The translations under genes were made by a program, and so were the position numbers. A model generated the notes under the pieces. That model was not told the origin of the DNA. It did not search any database and was given only the letters and a program-made list of their open reading frames with translations. Of a stretch of 64,000 nt of DNA, positions 36,436 to 45,348 are shown piece by piece. How positions within the stretch are numbered: position 1 is the first letter of the stretch; every line of letters starts with the position of its first letter. This DNA comes from Alphaproteobacteria bacterium (GTDB taxonomy: Bacteria; Pseudomonadota; Alphaproteobacteria; UBA8366), in contig JAJFJD010000056.1 of NCBI GenBank assembly GCA_021774335.1, positions 86,618 through 150,617 on the forward strand, given 5' to 3'.

Positions 36436-38415
36436 ATGAACGCTGCTGTTGAAGCCATTGTTGGCGATCTAAACGCCAGTAACGATTCTGTACGTCTGGA
36501 TGAACCAGACCCGCAACTTTTGGACCGCGTGATTGCTGAATGCGTCGCCGGGCTCAAGACGCTTCAGCGGGAAGACGGTCACTGGGTGTTTGAACTCGAA
36601 GCTGACGCGACGATTCCTGCCGAATACGTCCTGCTCAAGCATTTCCTTGGCGAGCCCGCTCCGGAAATTGAGCGGAAGATCGGCGTTTATCTTCGCGACC
36701 TCCAGGCGGATCATGGCGGCTGGCCGCTGTTCTACGAAGGCGCGTTCGATATTAGTGCCAGCGTTAAGGCCTATTTCGCGCTGAAGTTGATCGGCGACGA
36801 TATCGATGCCCCACATATGAAGCGCGCCCGCGACGCTATTCTCGAACATGGCGGCGCAGCGAATTGCAACGTCTTCACGCGGATTGCCCTCGCGTTGTTC
36901 GGCCAGGTGCCATGGCGCGCCGTACCGGTGATGCCGGTGGAGATTTTTCATCTGCCGCGATGGTTCCCGTTCCACTTGTCGAAGGTGTCATATTGGTCGC
37001 GCACGGTCATCGCACCGTTGCTGATCCTCATGACGCTGAAACCGGTGGCGAAGAATCAGACGGGCACGGACATCCGCGAACTGTTCGAAGTACCGCCGGA
37101 AGACGTTCCCAAGTATTTGCGGAATCCGACGGGCTCCCGTTGGGGCGACACGCTCCTGTGGCTCGACGGCTTTCTCAGGCTTGCCGAACCCTTCTTCCCT
37201 CGCAAACCGCGGCAGCGCGCGTTGGACAAGGCGTTGTCCTTCGTGACCGAGCGGCTCAACGGCGACGACGGACTCGGGGGTATTTTCCCCGCCATGGCCA
37301 ACACCGTGATGGCAATGACCGCGCTTGGCTATCCGGACGATCATCCGGATCTGGTCACGGCGAAGAATGCCATCGAGAAACTGCTGGTCGTGAACGGCGA
37401 AAGCGCCTACGTCCAGCCCTGCCTGTCGCCGATCTGGGACACCGCCCTGGCTGCCCAGGCATTGATGGAAGCCGGCACGGACGGCGATGACCCTGTCGTT
37501 CAGAAAGCGATGGACTGGCTCGCGGGCAAGCAGATCATGGACGTCTACGGCGATTGGGCGGACGCACGCCCCAACGTCCGGCCGGGCGGCTGGCCATTCC
37601 AGTACGGTAACGATCACTATCCCGACGTCGACGACACGGCAGTGGTCGCGATTGCGATGCATCGCGCCAACAACGCCAAATACGCCGAAAATCTATCGCG
37701 CGCGGAAGAATGGGTGGTACCCATGCGCAGCGAGAACGGCGGCTGGGGCGCCTTCGACGCGGACAACACGCATTTCCATTTGAACCATATTCCGTTCGCC
37801 GATCATGGCGCCTTGCTCGATCCGCCGACATCCGACGTCACCGCGCGCTGCATCGGCATGCTCGCGCAGTTCGGTTACGACCGGGAGCATCCGGTGGTGA
37901 CATCCGGCGTCGAGTTCCTGCGCCGCGAACAGGAAGAAGATGGCTCCTGGTTCGGCCGCTGGGGCACCAACTATGTGTACGGCACATGGTCGGTCCTATG
38001 CGCCCTGAACGCCGCAGGCGAGGATATGTCGCAACCCTATATCCGCAAGGCCGTGAAATGGCTCGAAGACGAACAGCGTCCAGACGGTGGCTGGGGTGAA
38101 GACGGCGCCTGCTACTGGGACGAGACCCGCGACGTGGTCATAGACAGCACCGCGTCGCAAACCGCTTGGGCCTTGTTGGGCCTGATGGCGGTCGGCGAGG
38201 TCGAAAGTGCAGCGGTTCGCAGAGGCATCGACTACTTGCTGAAATCGCCGCGTGAAGGCACGCAATGGGACGAAAAATGGTATACCGCCGTTGGTTTCCC
38301 GCGGGTCTTTTACCTAAAATATCACGGCTACAGCGCTTTCTTCCCGGCTTGGGCACTTGCCCGGTACCGCAGTCTCAAGAAGGGTAATTCCAAGAAAGTG
38401 CCGTTCGGCATGTGA
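36436..38415 (+). CDS. shc: Squalene-hopene cyclase
   Basis: A 659-residue monotopic membrane enzyme that cyclises squalene to hopene/hopanol. The catalytic acid motif D-x-D-D is at residues 397-400 (YPDVDDTAVV). QW repeats occur through the sequence (for example ADHGGWPLFYEG, SENGGWGAFDAD, EEDGSWFGRWGT, RPDGGWGEDG). Length is normal. The last bases overlap the hpnG start (GTGA). Confidence 0.96.
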   Translation: MNAAVEAIVGDLNASNDSVRLDEPDPQLLDRVIAECVAGLKTLQREDGHWVFELEADATIPAEYVLLKHFLGEPAPEIERKIGVYLRDLQADHGGWPLFYEGAFDISASVKAYFALKLIGDDIDAPHMKRARDAILEHGGAANCNVFTRIALALFGQVPWRAVPVMPVEIFHLPRWFPFHLSKVSYWSRTVIAPLLILMTLKPVAKNQTGTDIRELFEVPPEDVPKYLRNPTGSRWGDTLLWLDGFLRLAEPFFPRKPRQRALDKALSFVTERLNGDDGLGGIFPAMANTVMAMTALGYPDDHPDLVTAKNAIEKLLVVNGESAYVQPCLSPIWDTALAAQALMEAGTDGDDPVVQKAMDWLAGKQIMDVYGDWADARPNVRPGGWPFQYGNDHYPDVDDTAVVAIAMHRANNAKYAENLSRAEEWVVPMRSENGGWGAFDADNTHFHLNHIPFADHGALLDPPTSDVTARCIGMLAQFGYDREHPVVTSGVEFLRREQEEDGSWFGRWGTNYVYGTWSVLCALNAAGEDMSQPYIRKAVKWLEDEQRPDGGWGEDGACYWDETRDVVIDSTASQTAWALLGLMAVGEVESAAVRRGIDYLLKSPREGTQWDEKWYTAVGFPRVFYLKYHGYSAFFPAWALARYRSLKKGNSKKVPFGM

Positions 38416-39107
38416 CCGGAACTGGCTTCGTCACAGGATTTCTCGCCGAGCAACGCTGCCTGGAAGCCGCGTTCAAACAGCATACATCCACGCCCATGCC
38501 GCGCTACTACTGCGCCGGGGCAAGCCTTGAGCGCGCGTACACCGGCGCGCAACGGCTCGTCGAGGACGGTGCGGATGCGTTGGTCAGCTTCGGCATCGCG
38601 GGCGGCTTAGATGCGACCCTAACACCGGGCACTACTGTTATCGCAACCACGGTGATAGACACCGAAGGCAGCCGTTGGGAAACCTCCACATCCTGGCAGG
38701 CCGCCGCCGCGGCCGTCATTCCGAACACCACGACTGGCACACTGGTCAGCACCGCCACGGCGGCCACCACGCCCGACGAGAAGGCTCGGCTCAACCGGGA
38801 TCATCAGGCGCTGGCGGTGGATATGGAGAGCGCGGGCGTCGCCCGGGCGGCAGCAGAAGCCAAATGCCCCTTCCTCGTGGTCCGGGTCATCGCCGACCCG
38901 GCGGGTCGTAGCCTACCGTCCTCAGCCCTGCATGGAATTGACGCGGAAGGGCGGCAAAGGCCCCTCCGCGTCGTATCGAAACTAATTGTGCGGCCCTGGG
39001 AACTTTCGGGCCTGATCCGGCTGTCGAACGACAGCCGGACGGCTCTCAAGCAGCTAGGCCGCGTTGCTGCGCTCGGACATGGGCTTCTCAGACGTCCGCC
39101 CCTTTGA
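38412..39107 (+). CDS. hpnG: Adenosylhopane nucleosidase-type phosphorylase HpnG
   Basis: A 231-residue nucleoside phosphorylase-like protein (DALVSFGIAGGLDATLTPG, and ALAVDMESAGVARAAAE). HpnG releases adenine from adenosylhopane to give ribosylhopane, the step after HpnH. It starts with GTG overlapping the shc stop by four bases. Its 3' end overlaps the convergent hpnH by 54 bases. The order shc-hpnG-hpnH is as expected for side-chain synthesis. Confidence 0.88.
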   Translation: MTGTGFVTGFLAEQRCLEAAFKQHTSTPMPRYYCAGASLERAYTGAQRLVEDGADALVSFGIAGGLDATLTPGTTVIATTVIDTEGSRWETSTSWQAAAAAVIPNTTTGTLVSTATAATTPDEKARLNRDHQALAVDMESAGVARAAAEAKCPFLVVRVIADPAGRSLPSSALHGIDAEGRQRPLRVVSKLIVRPWELSGLIRLSNDSRTALKQLGRVAALGHGLLRRPPL

Positions 39108-40229
39108 CCCGTCGCCCGCGGGGGCCTGCGTCTCGTCCATGAAGTCTTTGACCTGGTTGTCGAAGACATACTCGGCCGGACGCTGCTTCGACATATCGAT
39201 TTCAGCCGCCATCGGGCCCTCGGTCCGAACACCACGCAGCGACGTCATCAGCGTCTTGATCGGATGCGCAAGCGCGTCTGCGGCCGCCGTCGGCTCGTAG
39301 CCGCAATGCGCCATACAGTTGGCGCATTTTTCATAGTTGCCGGTGCCGTACTTTTCCCATTCGGTCTCTTCCATCAGCGCCTTGAAGCTCGGCGCGAAAC
39401 CCTCGCCCAGCAAGTAACAAGGCCGCTGCCACCCGAATATATTACGCGTCGGCATACCCCACGGCGTGCACTGATAGGTCTGGTTGCCTGCCAGGAAGTC
39501 GAGGAACAGCGTGGAATGGCTGATCGGCCACTTCCGGTTCTTGCCCCGCTTGAAGATCTCGCGGAACAGGTTCTTCGTCTTCTGCCGGCCCAGGAAATGC
39601 TGTTGGTCCGGCGCGCGCTCATAGGCGTAGCCCGGCGAGATACTGACGCCGTTGATGCCGCTGTCTTCGCAGAAATCAAGGAAATCCGCGACACGTTCCG
39701 CAGGCATACCATCGAAGATCGTCGCATTGACGTTGACCATATGGCCAGCTTCCTGCGCCGCCTTAATCGCTTTGACCGCGCGGTCGAAGACACCGTCCTG
39801 ACACACCGATTTGTCGTGATCTTCCTTCAATCCATCAAGATGGACCGAGAAGAAGAGATACGGCGACGGCTCGAACAGGTGCAGCTTCTTTTCGAGGAGC
39901 AACGCGTTCGTGCACAGCGACACGTATTTCTTACGTGCCACGATACCTTTGACGATCTCGCCGATTTCCTTGTGCAGCAGCGGTTCACCACCGGGAATCG
40001 CGACCATCGGTGCGCCGCATTCGTCAACCGCCGCAAGGCAGTCTTCGAGGCTCAACCGTTTGTTCAGAATGGGATCCGGATAGTCGATCTTGCCGCACCC
40101 CGCGCAGGCAAGATTGCACCGGAACAACGGTTCCAGCATTAAGACGAGCGGATACCGGCTATTACCGGCCAACCGCTGTTTCATCATGTAAAGTCCGACG
40201 TGAAGACTCTGCCGAAGTGGAACAGCCAC
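39054..40229 (-). CDS. hpnH: Adenosyl-hopene transferase HpnH (radical SAM)
   Basis: A 391-residue radical SAM enzyme. The cluster motif is C38-x3-C42-x2-C45 (FRCNLACAGCGK), and a C-terminal cluster of Cys residues (YEKCANCMAHCGYEP) follows. HpnH attaches the 5'-deoxyadenosyl radical to diploptene, which begins C35 hopanoid side-chain synthesis. The ~40-residue tail after VKDFMDETQ is variable. It is transcribed opposite hpnG and in the same direction as ispH upstream. Confidence 0.94.
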   Translation of the reverse strand: MAVPLRQSLHVGLYMMKQRLAGNSRYPLVLMLEPLFRCNLACAGCGKIDYPDPILNKRLSLEDCLAAVDECGAPMVAIPGGEPLLHKEIGEIVKGIVARKKYVSLCTNALLLEKKLHLFEPSPYLFFSVHLDGLKEDHDKSVCQDGVFDRAVKAIKAAQEAGHMVNVNATIFDGMPAERVADFLDFCEDSGINGVSISPGYAYERAPDQQHFLGRQKTKNLFREIFKRGKNRKWPISHSTLFLDFLAGNQTYQCTPWGMPTRNIFGWQRPCYLLGEGFAPSFKALMEETEWEKYGTGNYEKCANCMAHCGYEPTAAADALAHPIKTLMTSLRGVRTEGPMAAEIDMSKQRPAEYVFDNQVKDFMDETQAPAGDGSKGRTSEKPMSERSNAA

Positions 40230-40310
40230 GTGTGCCCCCTCTCCTGTAATTGATCCTGGCGCATGCCACCCCGCCGGCGGCTCGCCGTTAGTATTCTCTA
40301 AATCCGTTCC

Positions 40311-41243
40311 CTAGGCCGCGAAGTCCCGCAACTCGTCCGGCAGTTTGAACTGCACGTTTTCGCTAATCCCATCCAGATGCTCGACCTCGATCTCATCAAG
40401 CTCGCTCAACCGCGCGATCAGCTCCTGTACCAACGCTTCCGGCGCAGACGCGCCGGCCGAAATTCCTACCGTTCCTGCCCCCTTAAGCCACTCGGGATTT
40501 AGGGCGCTGGCGTCATCGATAAGATAACTCGGTATTTCCATCTCCTCGCCGATCTCGCGCAGCCGGTTCGAGTTCGAACTGTTCTGAGCGCCCACGACGA
40601 GAAGTACATCAACTTTCTGGGCAAGTTCCCGCACCGCGGTTTGGCGGTTCTGGGTCGCGTAACAGATATCCTTTACATCCGGCCCCACGACTTGGGGGAA
40701 CCGCTGGCGTATTGCCTCAATGACGTCGCGCGTGTCGTCCACGCTGAGCGTTGTCTGTGTCACATACGCAAGTTTCGTCTCATTCTCCACATCCAGCGTC
40801 GCGACATCTTCCGCCGTCGATACCAAATGGACCTTGCCAGGAATGCGCCCCATGGTTCCGACCACCTCGGGATGGCCTTCATGGCCGATCAGGATGACCT
40901 CATAGTCGGACTTGGCGTAGCGCTGCCCTTCTTTATGAACCTTGGCGACGAGCGGGCATGTCGCATCGATCACCGGTAGATTCCGGTTGTTGGCCGTGTC
41001 GGCAACATTCTGGGAGACACCGTGGGCGCTGAACACCGTATGCGCCCCATCGGGCACCTCGTCCAATTCTTCCACGAAGACCGCTCCTTTGGCCTTCAGG
41101 TCTTCCACCACTCGGCGATTGTGGACAATCTCGTGGCGCACATAGACGGGCGGGCCATATTTCTTGAGCGCAAGCTCGACAATGTCGATCGCACGTACAA
41201 CACCGGCGCAAAAGCCCCTCGGTTCCGCTAGGATAACCCGCAT
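40311..41243 (-). CDS. ispH: 4-hydroxy-3-methylbut-2-enyl diphosphate reductase IspH
   Basis: A 310-residue [4Fe-4S] enzyme of the MEP pathway, producing IPP and DMAPP. The three ligand cysteines are C12 (EPRGFCAGV), C96 (DATCPLVAK) and C194 ([10 protein letters not shown]). Length is standard. It lies upstream of hpnH with 81 bases between, so the two may be cotranscribed. Confidence 0.95.
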   Translation of the reverse strand: MRVILAEPRGFCAGVVRAIDIVELALKKYGPPVYVRHEIVHNRRVVEDLKAKGAVFVEELDEVPDGAHTVFSAHGVSQNVADTANNRNLPVIDATCPLVAKVHKEGQRYAKSDYEVILIGHEGHPEVVGTMGRIPGKVHLVSTAEDVATLDVENETKLAYVTQTTLSVDDTRDVIEAIRQRFPQVVGPDVKDICYATQNRQTAVRELAQKVDVLLVVGAQNSSNSNRLREIGEEMEIPSYLIDDASALNPEWLKGAGTVGISAGASAPEALVQELIARLSELDEIEVEHLDGISENVQFKLPDELRDFAA

Positions 41244-41661
41244 CCCTCTCGTCTCCCTGCTGCGGCGATTCGGTACGCATCGCCAAACCGCGCCGATCCG
41301 ACCGAAACTGTAGAATAAGCAGTCATATCAGTCGGTCTGAGCCAAGTAAATAGCAGCAAAAACAACCATTCCAGGCTGTGATAAATCGACAACGCTCGGT
41401 AACACCGGATGACGCCACTCGGTCTTTACGACGCTCAAAAATGTATGCTGCAGTGCGAAATTTCAAGGCGCTGTGACGTCTTGTTCGCAAAAATTTGATC
41501 TATTCTGGAATCCAACGACGTCTCGGCCATTCACTGCGGCGGATTTCTGTGCGGAACCGTACCGGCAATGGGATAGATCAGGGAGCCGATCGTTCCGATT
41601 CCATATTTCAGGAAAAGAATCTCAATGCCCTGGATTCATGGACGCGTTGCTAGAACACGCC
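41244..41661. other. Intergenic region upstream of ispH
   Basis: The 418 bases between the hpnA stop and the ispH start show no convincing gene. It must hold the ispH promoter and probably the 3' end signal of the hpnA operon, neither of which could be identified with confidence. Confidence 0.5.
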
Positions 41662-42648
41662 CTACAGGTATCCGTTTTCCCGGAACCAGTCGACAGCATC
41701 CTGCAGCGCGGCGCTCGCCGGACGCGGAGTATAGCCCAACTCGGCCTGTGCCTTGGCAGTCGAGAAATACATGTGCTTCTTCGCCATGCGCAGACCGTCG
41801 ACGGTAAATAGCGGCTCCCGGTCGAACAGCCGGCCGAACGCTTCGGCGCAATGGGCAAAGGGCATCAGCACGTCATGTGGGATTCGGACACTCGGCGGCC
41901 GCTTGCCGGCGTAACGCGCCACCGCGCCGAGGATATCCCGCAGCGACATATCTTCGCCGCCAAGAATATAGCGCTCACCGACGATACCCTTCTCCATCGC
42001 CAGCAGGTGACCTTGAGCCACGTCGTCCACATGCGCCACATTGAGCCCGTTATCCACATAGGCCGGCATCTTGCCCGCCGCCGCGTCCAGGATCATCTTT
42101 CCCGTCGGCGTGGGTTTGATATCGCGGGGACCGATCGGGGCCGACGGGTTCACGATGACGATCGGCAGGTAGTCCTTTTCGACCAGCTCCCGCACCGCTT
42201 CTTCGGCCAGGAACTTGGACCGTTTGTATTCTCCGACCATATCCGCCAGCGTTGACGGCGTTTCCTCGGTCGCCGGCGTCCGATCGGGATTGATGCCGAG
42301 CGTGGCGACACTGCTGGTATAGACCATGCGCGACACACTGGCGTCCGCCGCGGCCCGAAACAAGGCGACGCTACCGTCGATGTTGACCCGGTTCAACGCC
42401 TCTGGATCCGGCACCCACAGCCGGTAGTCAGCCGCGACGTGATAGACGGTTTCGCACCCCTCCACCGCCGCGCGCAATGATGTCGGATCGGTCAGATCGC
42501 CGACGACGATCTCGCATTTGACGCCATCAAGGTTGCTGCGGTCGCTGCTCGACCGGACAAGCACGCGGGCGGTCTGTCCCGCATCGACCAGGCACCGCAA
42601 TACCGCTGATCCGACGAACCCGGTTGCCCCTGTAACAAGTGCTGTCAT
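41662..42648 (-). CDS. hpnA: Hopanoid-associated sugar epimerase HpnA
   Basis: A 328-residue short-chain dehydrogenase of the extended NAD-dependent epimerase type (TGATGFVGSAVLR at the N-terminus, active-site YKRSK in place of YxxxK). HpnA is regularly found in hopanoid loci and is thought to act on the sugar moiety. It is the third gene of an operon with the CDP-alcohol phosphotransferase and nucleotidyltransferase, overlapping the former by one base. Confidence 0.9.
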   Translation of the reverse strand: MTALVTGATGFVGSAVLRCLVDAGQTARVLVRSSSDRSNLDGVKCEIVVGDLTDPTSLRAAVEGCETVYHVAADYRLWVPDPEALNRVNIDGSVALFRAAADASVSRMVYTSSVATLGINPDRTPATEETPSTLADMVGEYKRSKFLAEEAVRELVEKDYLPIVIVNPSAPIGPRDIKPTPTGKMILDAAAGKMPAYVDNGLNVAHVDDVAQGHLLAMEKGIVGERYILGGEDMSLRDILGAVARYAGKRPPSVRIPHDVLMPFAHCAEAFGRLFDREPLFTVDGLRMAKKHMYFSTAKAQAELGYTPRPASAALQDAVDWFRENGYL

Positions 42649-43283
42649 TACTGTCCCGCGTCAGTAGACCGCGAGCGGCGATACACACCCAACGCTTGCC
42701 ATGAAACGCAAAGCAGGAAGATCGGTGCGCCGACGCCAGCGGCGATGATGAAATACTTCAATACACCGAACCACGTTACCGGCGCGAGCACGTAAAGCGT
42801 ATCTTCTATTTCGAAGCCGCAATGCACGCCCTGACGGACCGAGGCGTGACCGTCGCTGATTTCTATATACATACGCACCGTCATGATGGCCGCCACGGAT
42901 GCCCCGGCGACAATCCCGAGAATAAGCCCCCACTCGCCAAGTGTGCCTTTGCCAAGGCCGATACCCGCGCCGACGAATCCCGCGACATAGTTCGTCATGG
43001 CGGCCGCATGGTCGAAGTAATGGCCAAAAGTGCTGGTTTGGCCTGTCAGCCGCGCCACTTCGCCGTCCAGGTGGTCCATCCAGACCGCGACGGCAAAAAT
43101 CGCCGCCCCGACATGGATCAGCCAATCGCCTTGTGCGAGCAGCCAACCGGCGCTCAGCCCAATAGGAATACTGATGCCGGTGACCACATTGGGATGAATC
43201 GACAGGCGCGCCAGCGGCCGCGCCGCCCATTTTGCTATTCGTTGATCGATCGCGACGGATGCCGCACTCGAATCGGAGTTCAT
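42648..43283 (-). CDS. CDP-alcohol phosphotransferase-like membrane protein with altered active site
   Basis: A 211-residue polytopic protein. The family motif D-x2-D-G-x2-A-R-x8-G-x3-D-x3-D is present as D70, D73, G74, A77, R78, G87 and D91 (MDHLDGEVARL, then FGHYFDHAAAM), but the last position, residue 95, is Ala instead of Asp. That Asp is the presumed catalytic base. The protein may be inactive, use another base, or act with its neighbour. It is flanked in one operon by a nucleotidyltransferase and hpnA (overlaps of 4 and 1 bases), so a CDP-alcohol transfer linked to hopanoids is possible. Confidence 0.78.
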   Translation of the reverse strand: MNSDSSAASVAIDQRIAKWAARPLARLSIHPNVVTGISIPIGLSAGWLLAQGDWLIHVGAAIFAVAVWMDHLDGEVARLTGQTSTFGHYFDHAAAMTNYVAGFVGAGIGLGKGTLGEWGLILGIVAGASVAAIMTVRMYIEISDGHASVRQGVHCGFEIEDTLYVLAPVTWFGVLKYFIIAAGVGAPIFLLCVSWQALGVYRRSRSTDAGQ

Positions 43284-44029
43284 TCCGGCATGGCCTCAAG
43301 CTGCGGAAGAACGTCCGCCTCCGCCTTCGCTACATCTTCCATGAAGTCGATTTCGATCCACGGCAGCCCGGTCACGTCCTCGATACCGAAGGCGCCTGTT
43401 TTATCCGCCAACAACAGATCGCGAATTGCGACTTCGTACAGAACACTCTCCGCCTCATTCTCAAAATAGGGCCAGGTCGCATCGGGCACCTGCGCCGCCA
43501 TCTCGGCGGATAACTTCAGAAAACCGATCCATTCGCCATAGTAGTCGTGCGCTTCGGTCGGTTGTTTATGGAAATCGACCAGTTGATCGCCCCGCAAACA
43601 AAGCTTGACCGGCTCGTCCCCTGGCTCGACATCCTGGTCCATCAGGAAACAGTTTTGCGCCGTCGCATCGATCAAGCGTGGCATCATGCGATGGTCGTAC
43701 AATACGTCCGCATCCATCAGGATGAGCGGCTCACCGGCGGTCATTTCATCACGGACCGACCATAAGGTCGTAATCGGACCCCGTTTATAATATGGGTTTA
43801 GGATCGTCCGGACGAAGTCTCCCACGCCTAAGTCCTCGATCGCCTGATCGATCATTTCCGCTTGATGCCCGACCGCAATGACGAGTTCACGAACACCGGC
43901 ATGCCGGAGAAGTTCAACATGGCGTTGTAGCAGCGTCTGTCCGCCGAATTGCAACAACACCTTCGGGATATAGTCTTCGCCCTGCCCCAAACGGGCGCCG
44001 ACACCCGCGGCCAGCATAATAGCTTTCAT
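43280..44029 (-). CDS. Nucleotidyltransferase (CTP/sugar-phosphate type)
   Basis: A 249-residue NTP transferase. The nucleotide-binding motif GVGARLGQGEDYIPKVLL at the N-terminus, the central LILMDADVLYDHRM, and the C-terminal EIDFMEDVAKAE match phosphocholine/inositol-phosphate or glycerol-phosphate cytidylyltransferases. It would make an activated CDP- or NDP-linked alcohol. It is the first gene of the operon and overlaps the CDP-alcohol phosphotransferase gene by four bases, so the pair is likely to act in sequence. Confidence 0.82.
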   Translation of the reverse strand: MKAIMLAAGVGARLGQGEDYIPKVLLQFGGQTLLQRHVELLRHAGVRELVIAVGHQAEMIDQAIEDLGVGDFVRTILNPYYKRGPITTLWSVRDEMTAGEPLILMDADVLYDHRMMPRLIDATAQNCFLMDQDVEPGDEPVKLCLRGDQLVDFHKQPTEAHDYYGEWIGFLKLSAEMAAQVPDATWPYFENEAESVLYEVAIRDLLLADKTGAFGIEDVTGLPWIEIDFMEDVAKAEADVLPQLEAMPE

Positions 44030-44288
44030 CGCATTCGTCCTTCAGGCGACGTGCAACCCGCCGTATTGGAGAAAAATTGAATTTGCGCGGCTCCGGTAGG
44101 TAATCGCCGGCGCGCGTGACAATAAGACAATTCTATTACATTGGAAATAGGATCGGATTGATACCGCAAATTCCTACCCCTTAGGCATTGACCAATTTAT
44201 TGTGAACACCATCTATTGGCCCAGCCGTTATTCGCTGCGGTACTATAGCCGAGTAAGAAGGGTTCCGCGCCCAGATCATTAGGACAAT

Positions 44289-44924
44289 ATGTTGATTAAT
44301 ATTGATTTTCGTTGTTTTCGCCGCACCGTTTCAGGACTCCTGGCGGCGCTGCTCGTCTTCGCTGCTGCGCCGGTTTCAGCGGGTTCCGCGACCGCCGTCA
44401 TCAGCGATTTCAACAAGAACCTGCTAACAGTGATGCAGTCGGCCAAGAAGCTGGGATATGACGGCCGGTACGCCAAGCTGAAGCCCTCGGTCAAATCGAC
44501 CTTCGATCTCAACTTCATGACCCGATACTCCGCCGGACGCCATTGGAAGAGTCTATCGAAGGAACAGAAATCTGAGCTGGTTAATGCATTCTCGCGATTG
44601 ACGATCGCGACCTATGCGGACCGCTTCAAGGGCTATTCCGGCGAGAAATTCCAAATCATTAAGGAAGAAATCCCGCGCAAAGGAACGCGGCTGGTCCGGA
44701 CTGAACTGGTAAAATCGGATGGCGAGCGGATCAAAATCAACTACCTGTTGCGTTCGCCTAAGAAAGACGACTGGAAAATCATCGATATATTCGTGAAGGG
44801 CACAATCAGCGAACTCTCAACCAAGCGGTCGGAATACAGTTCCACCCTCAAGAACAAGGGATTGAAGGGTTTGCTTGCGATTCTGGAGAAGAAGATTTCG
44901 GTGCTCGGCGCCGAATCAAGCTGA
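44289..44924 (+). CDS. hpnM: HpnM / MlaC-like lipid-transport protein
   Basis: A 211-residue exported protein. Residues 1-33 form a signal peptide (ending PVSAGSA). The body is the MlaC/Ttg2D fold (LNFMTRYSAGRHWKSLSKEQ, FKGYSGEKFQIIKEE), which carries phospholipids between membranes. HpnM is the hopanoid-locus member of the family and may help move hopanoids to the outer membrane. It is divergent from the nucleotidyltransferase-hpnA operon. Confidence 0.85.
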   Translation: MLINIDFRCFRRTVSGLLAALLVFAAAPVSAGSATAVISDFNKNLLTVMQSAKKLGYDGRYAKLKPSVKSTFDLNFMTRYSAGRHWKSLSKEQKSELVNAFSRLTIATYADRFKGYSGEKFQIIKEEIPRKGTRLVRTELVKSDGERIKINYLLRSPKKDDWKIIDIFVKGTISELSTKRSEYSSTLKNKGLKGLLAILEKKISVLGAESS

Positions 44925-44930
44925 TTCCGG

Positions 44931-44954
44931 TCGCGGAACGGCCGCATTCCGCGA
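44931..44954 (+). terminator. Hairpin between hpnM and cyclophilin-like gene
   Basis: TCGCGGAA and TTCCGCGA form a perfect 8-base stem with an 8-base loop, six bases after the hpnM stop. The downstream ACTTTCCCTT is only moderately T-rich, so termination may be partial. Confidence 0.5.
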
Positions 44955-44967
44955 TAGACTTTCCCTT

Positions 44968-45348
44968 ATGCGAACAATCCGCATCACCGTCGGTTCAATC
45001 ATCATCGACGTCGCGCTCTTGGAAACGCCGACCGCCGATGCGGTCCATGCCGCCTTACCGATAAAGGCCGCCGCTATGACCTGGGGTGATGAGGTTTACT
45101 TCGCTACCCCGGTCAGCGTAGACCGTGAACCCGACGCCCGCGACATTGTCGAGGCCGGGGAGATCGCTTTTTGGCCGGACGGCAACGCCATTGCGATCGG
45201 TTTCGGCCCCACCCCGATTTCCCAGGGTGATGAAATTCGCTTGGCCAGTCCGTGCAATATTTTCGGCAAGGCGCTAGGCGATGTCCGCGACCTCGCCGCC
45301 GCGCATGGCGGCGAGACCGTTACCGTCGAAGCCGTGGATCAACCCTAG
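44968..45348 (+). CDS. Cyclophilin-like fold protein
   Basis: A 126-residue protein of the small cyclophilin-like family (IRITVGSIIIDVALLETPTA; WGDEVYFATPV; GEIAFWPDGNAIAIGFGPTPIS). The family shares the isomerase fold, but the peptidyl-prolyl active site is usually not conserved, and its role is not known. ATG at 44968 matches the family N-terminus. Its stop overlaps that of the convergent aminotransferase gene. Confidence 0.72.
   Translation: MRTIRITVGSIIIDVALLETPTADAVHAALPIKAAAMTWGDEVYFATPVSVDREPDARDIVEAGEIAFWPDGNAIAIGFGPTPISQGDEIRLASPCNIFGKALGDVRDLAAAHGGETVTVEAVDQP

Noticed and set aside
39264..40142. Frame opposite hpnH
   Set aside because: Shadow of the radical SAM gene, which has intact cluster motifs.
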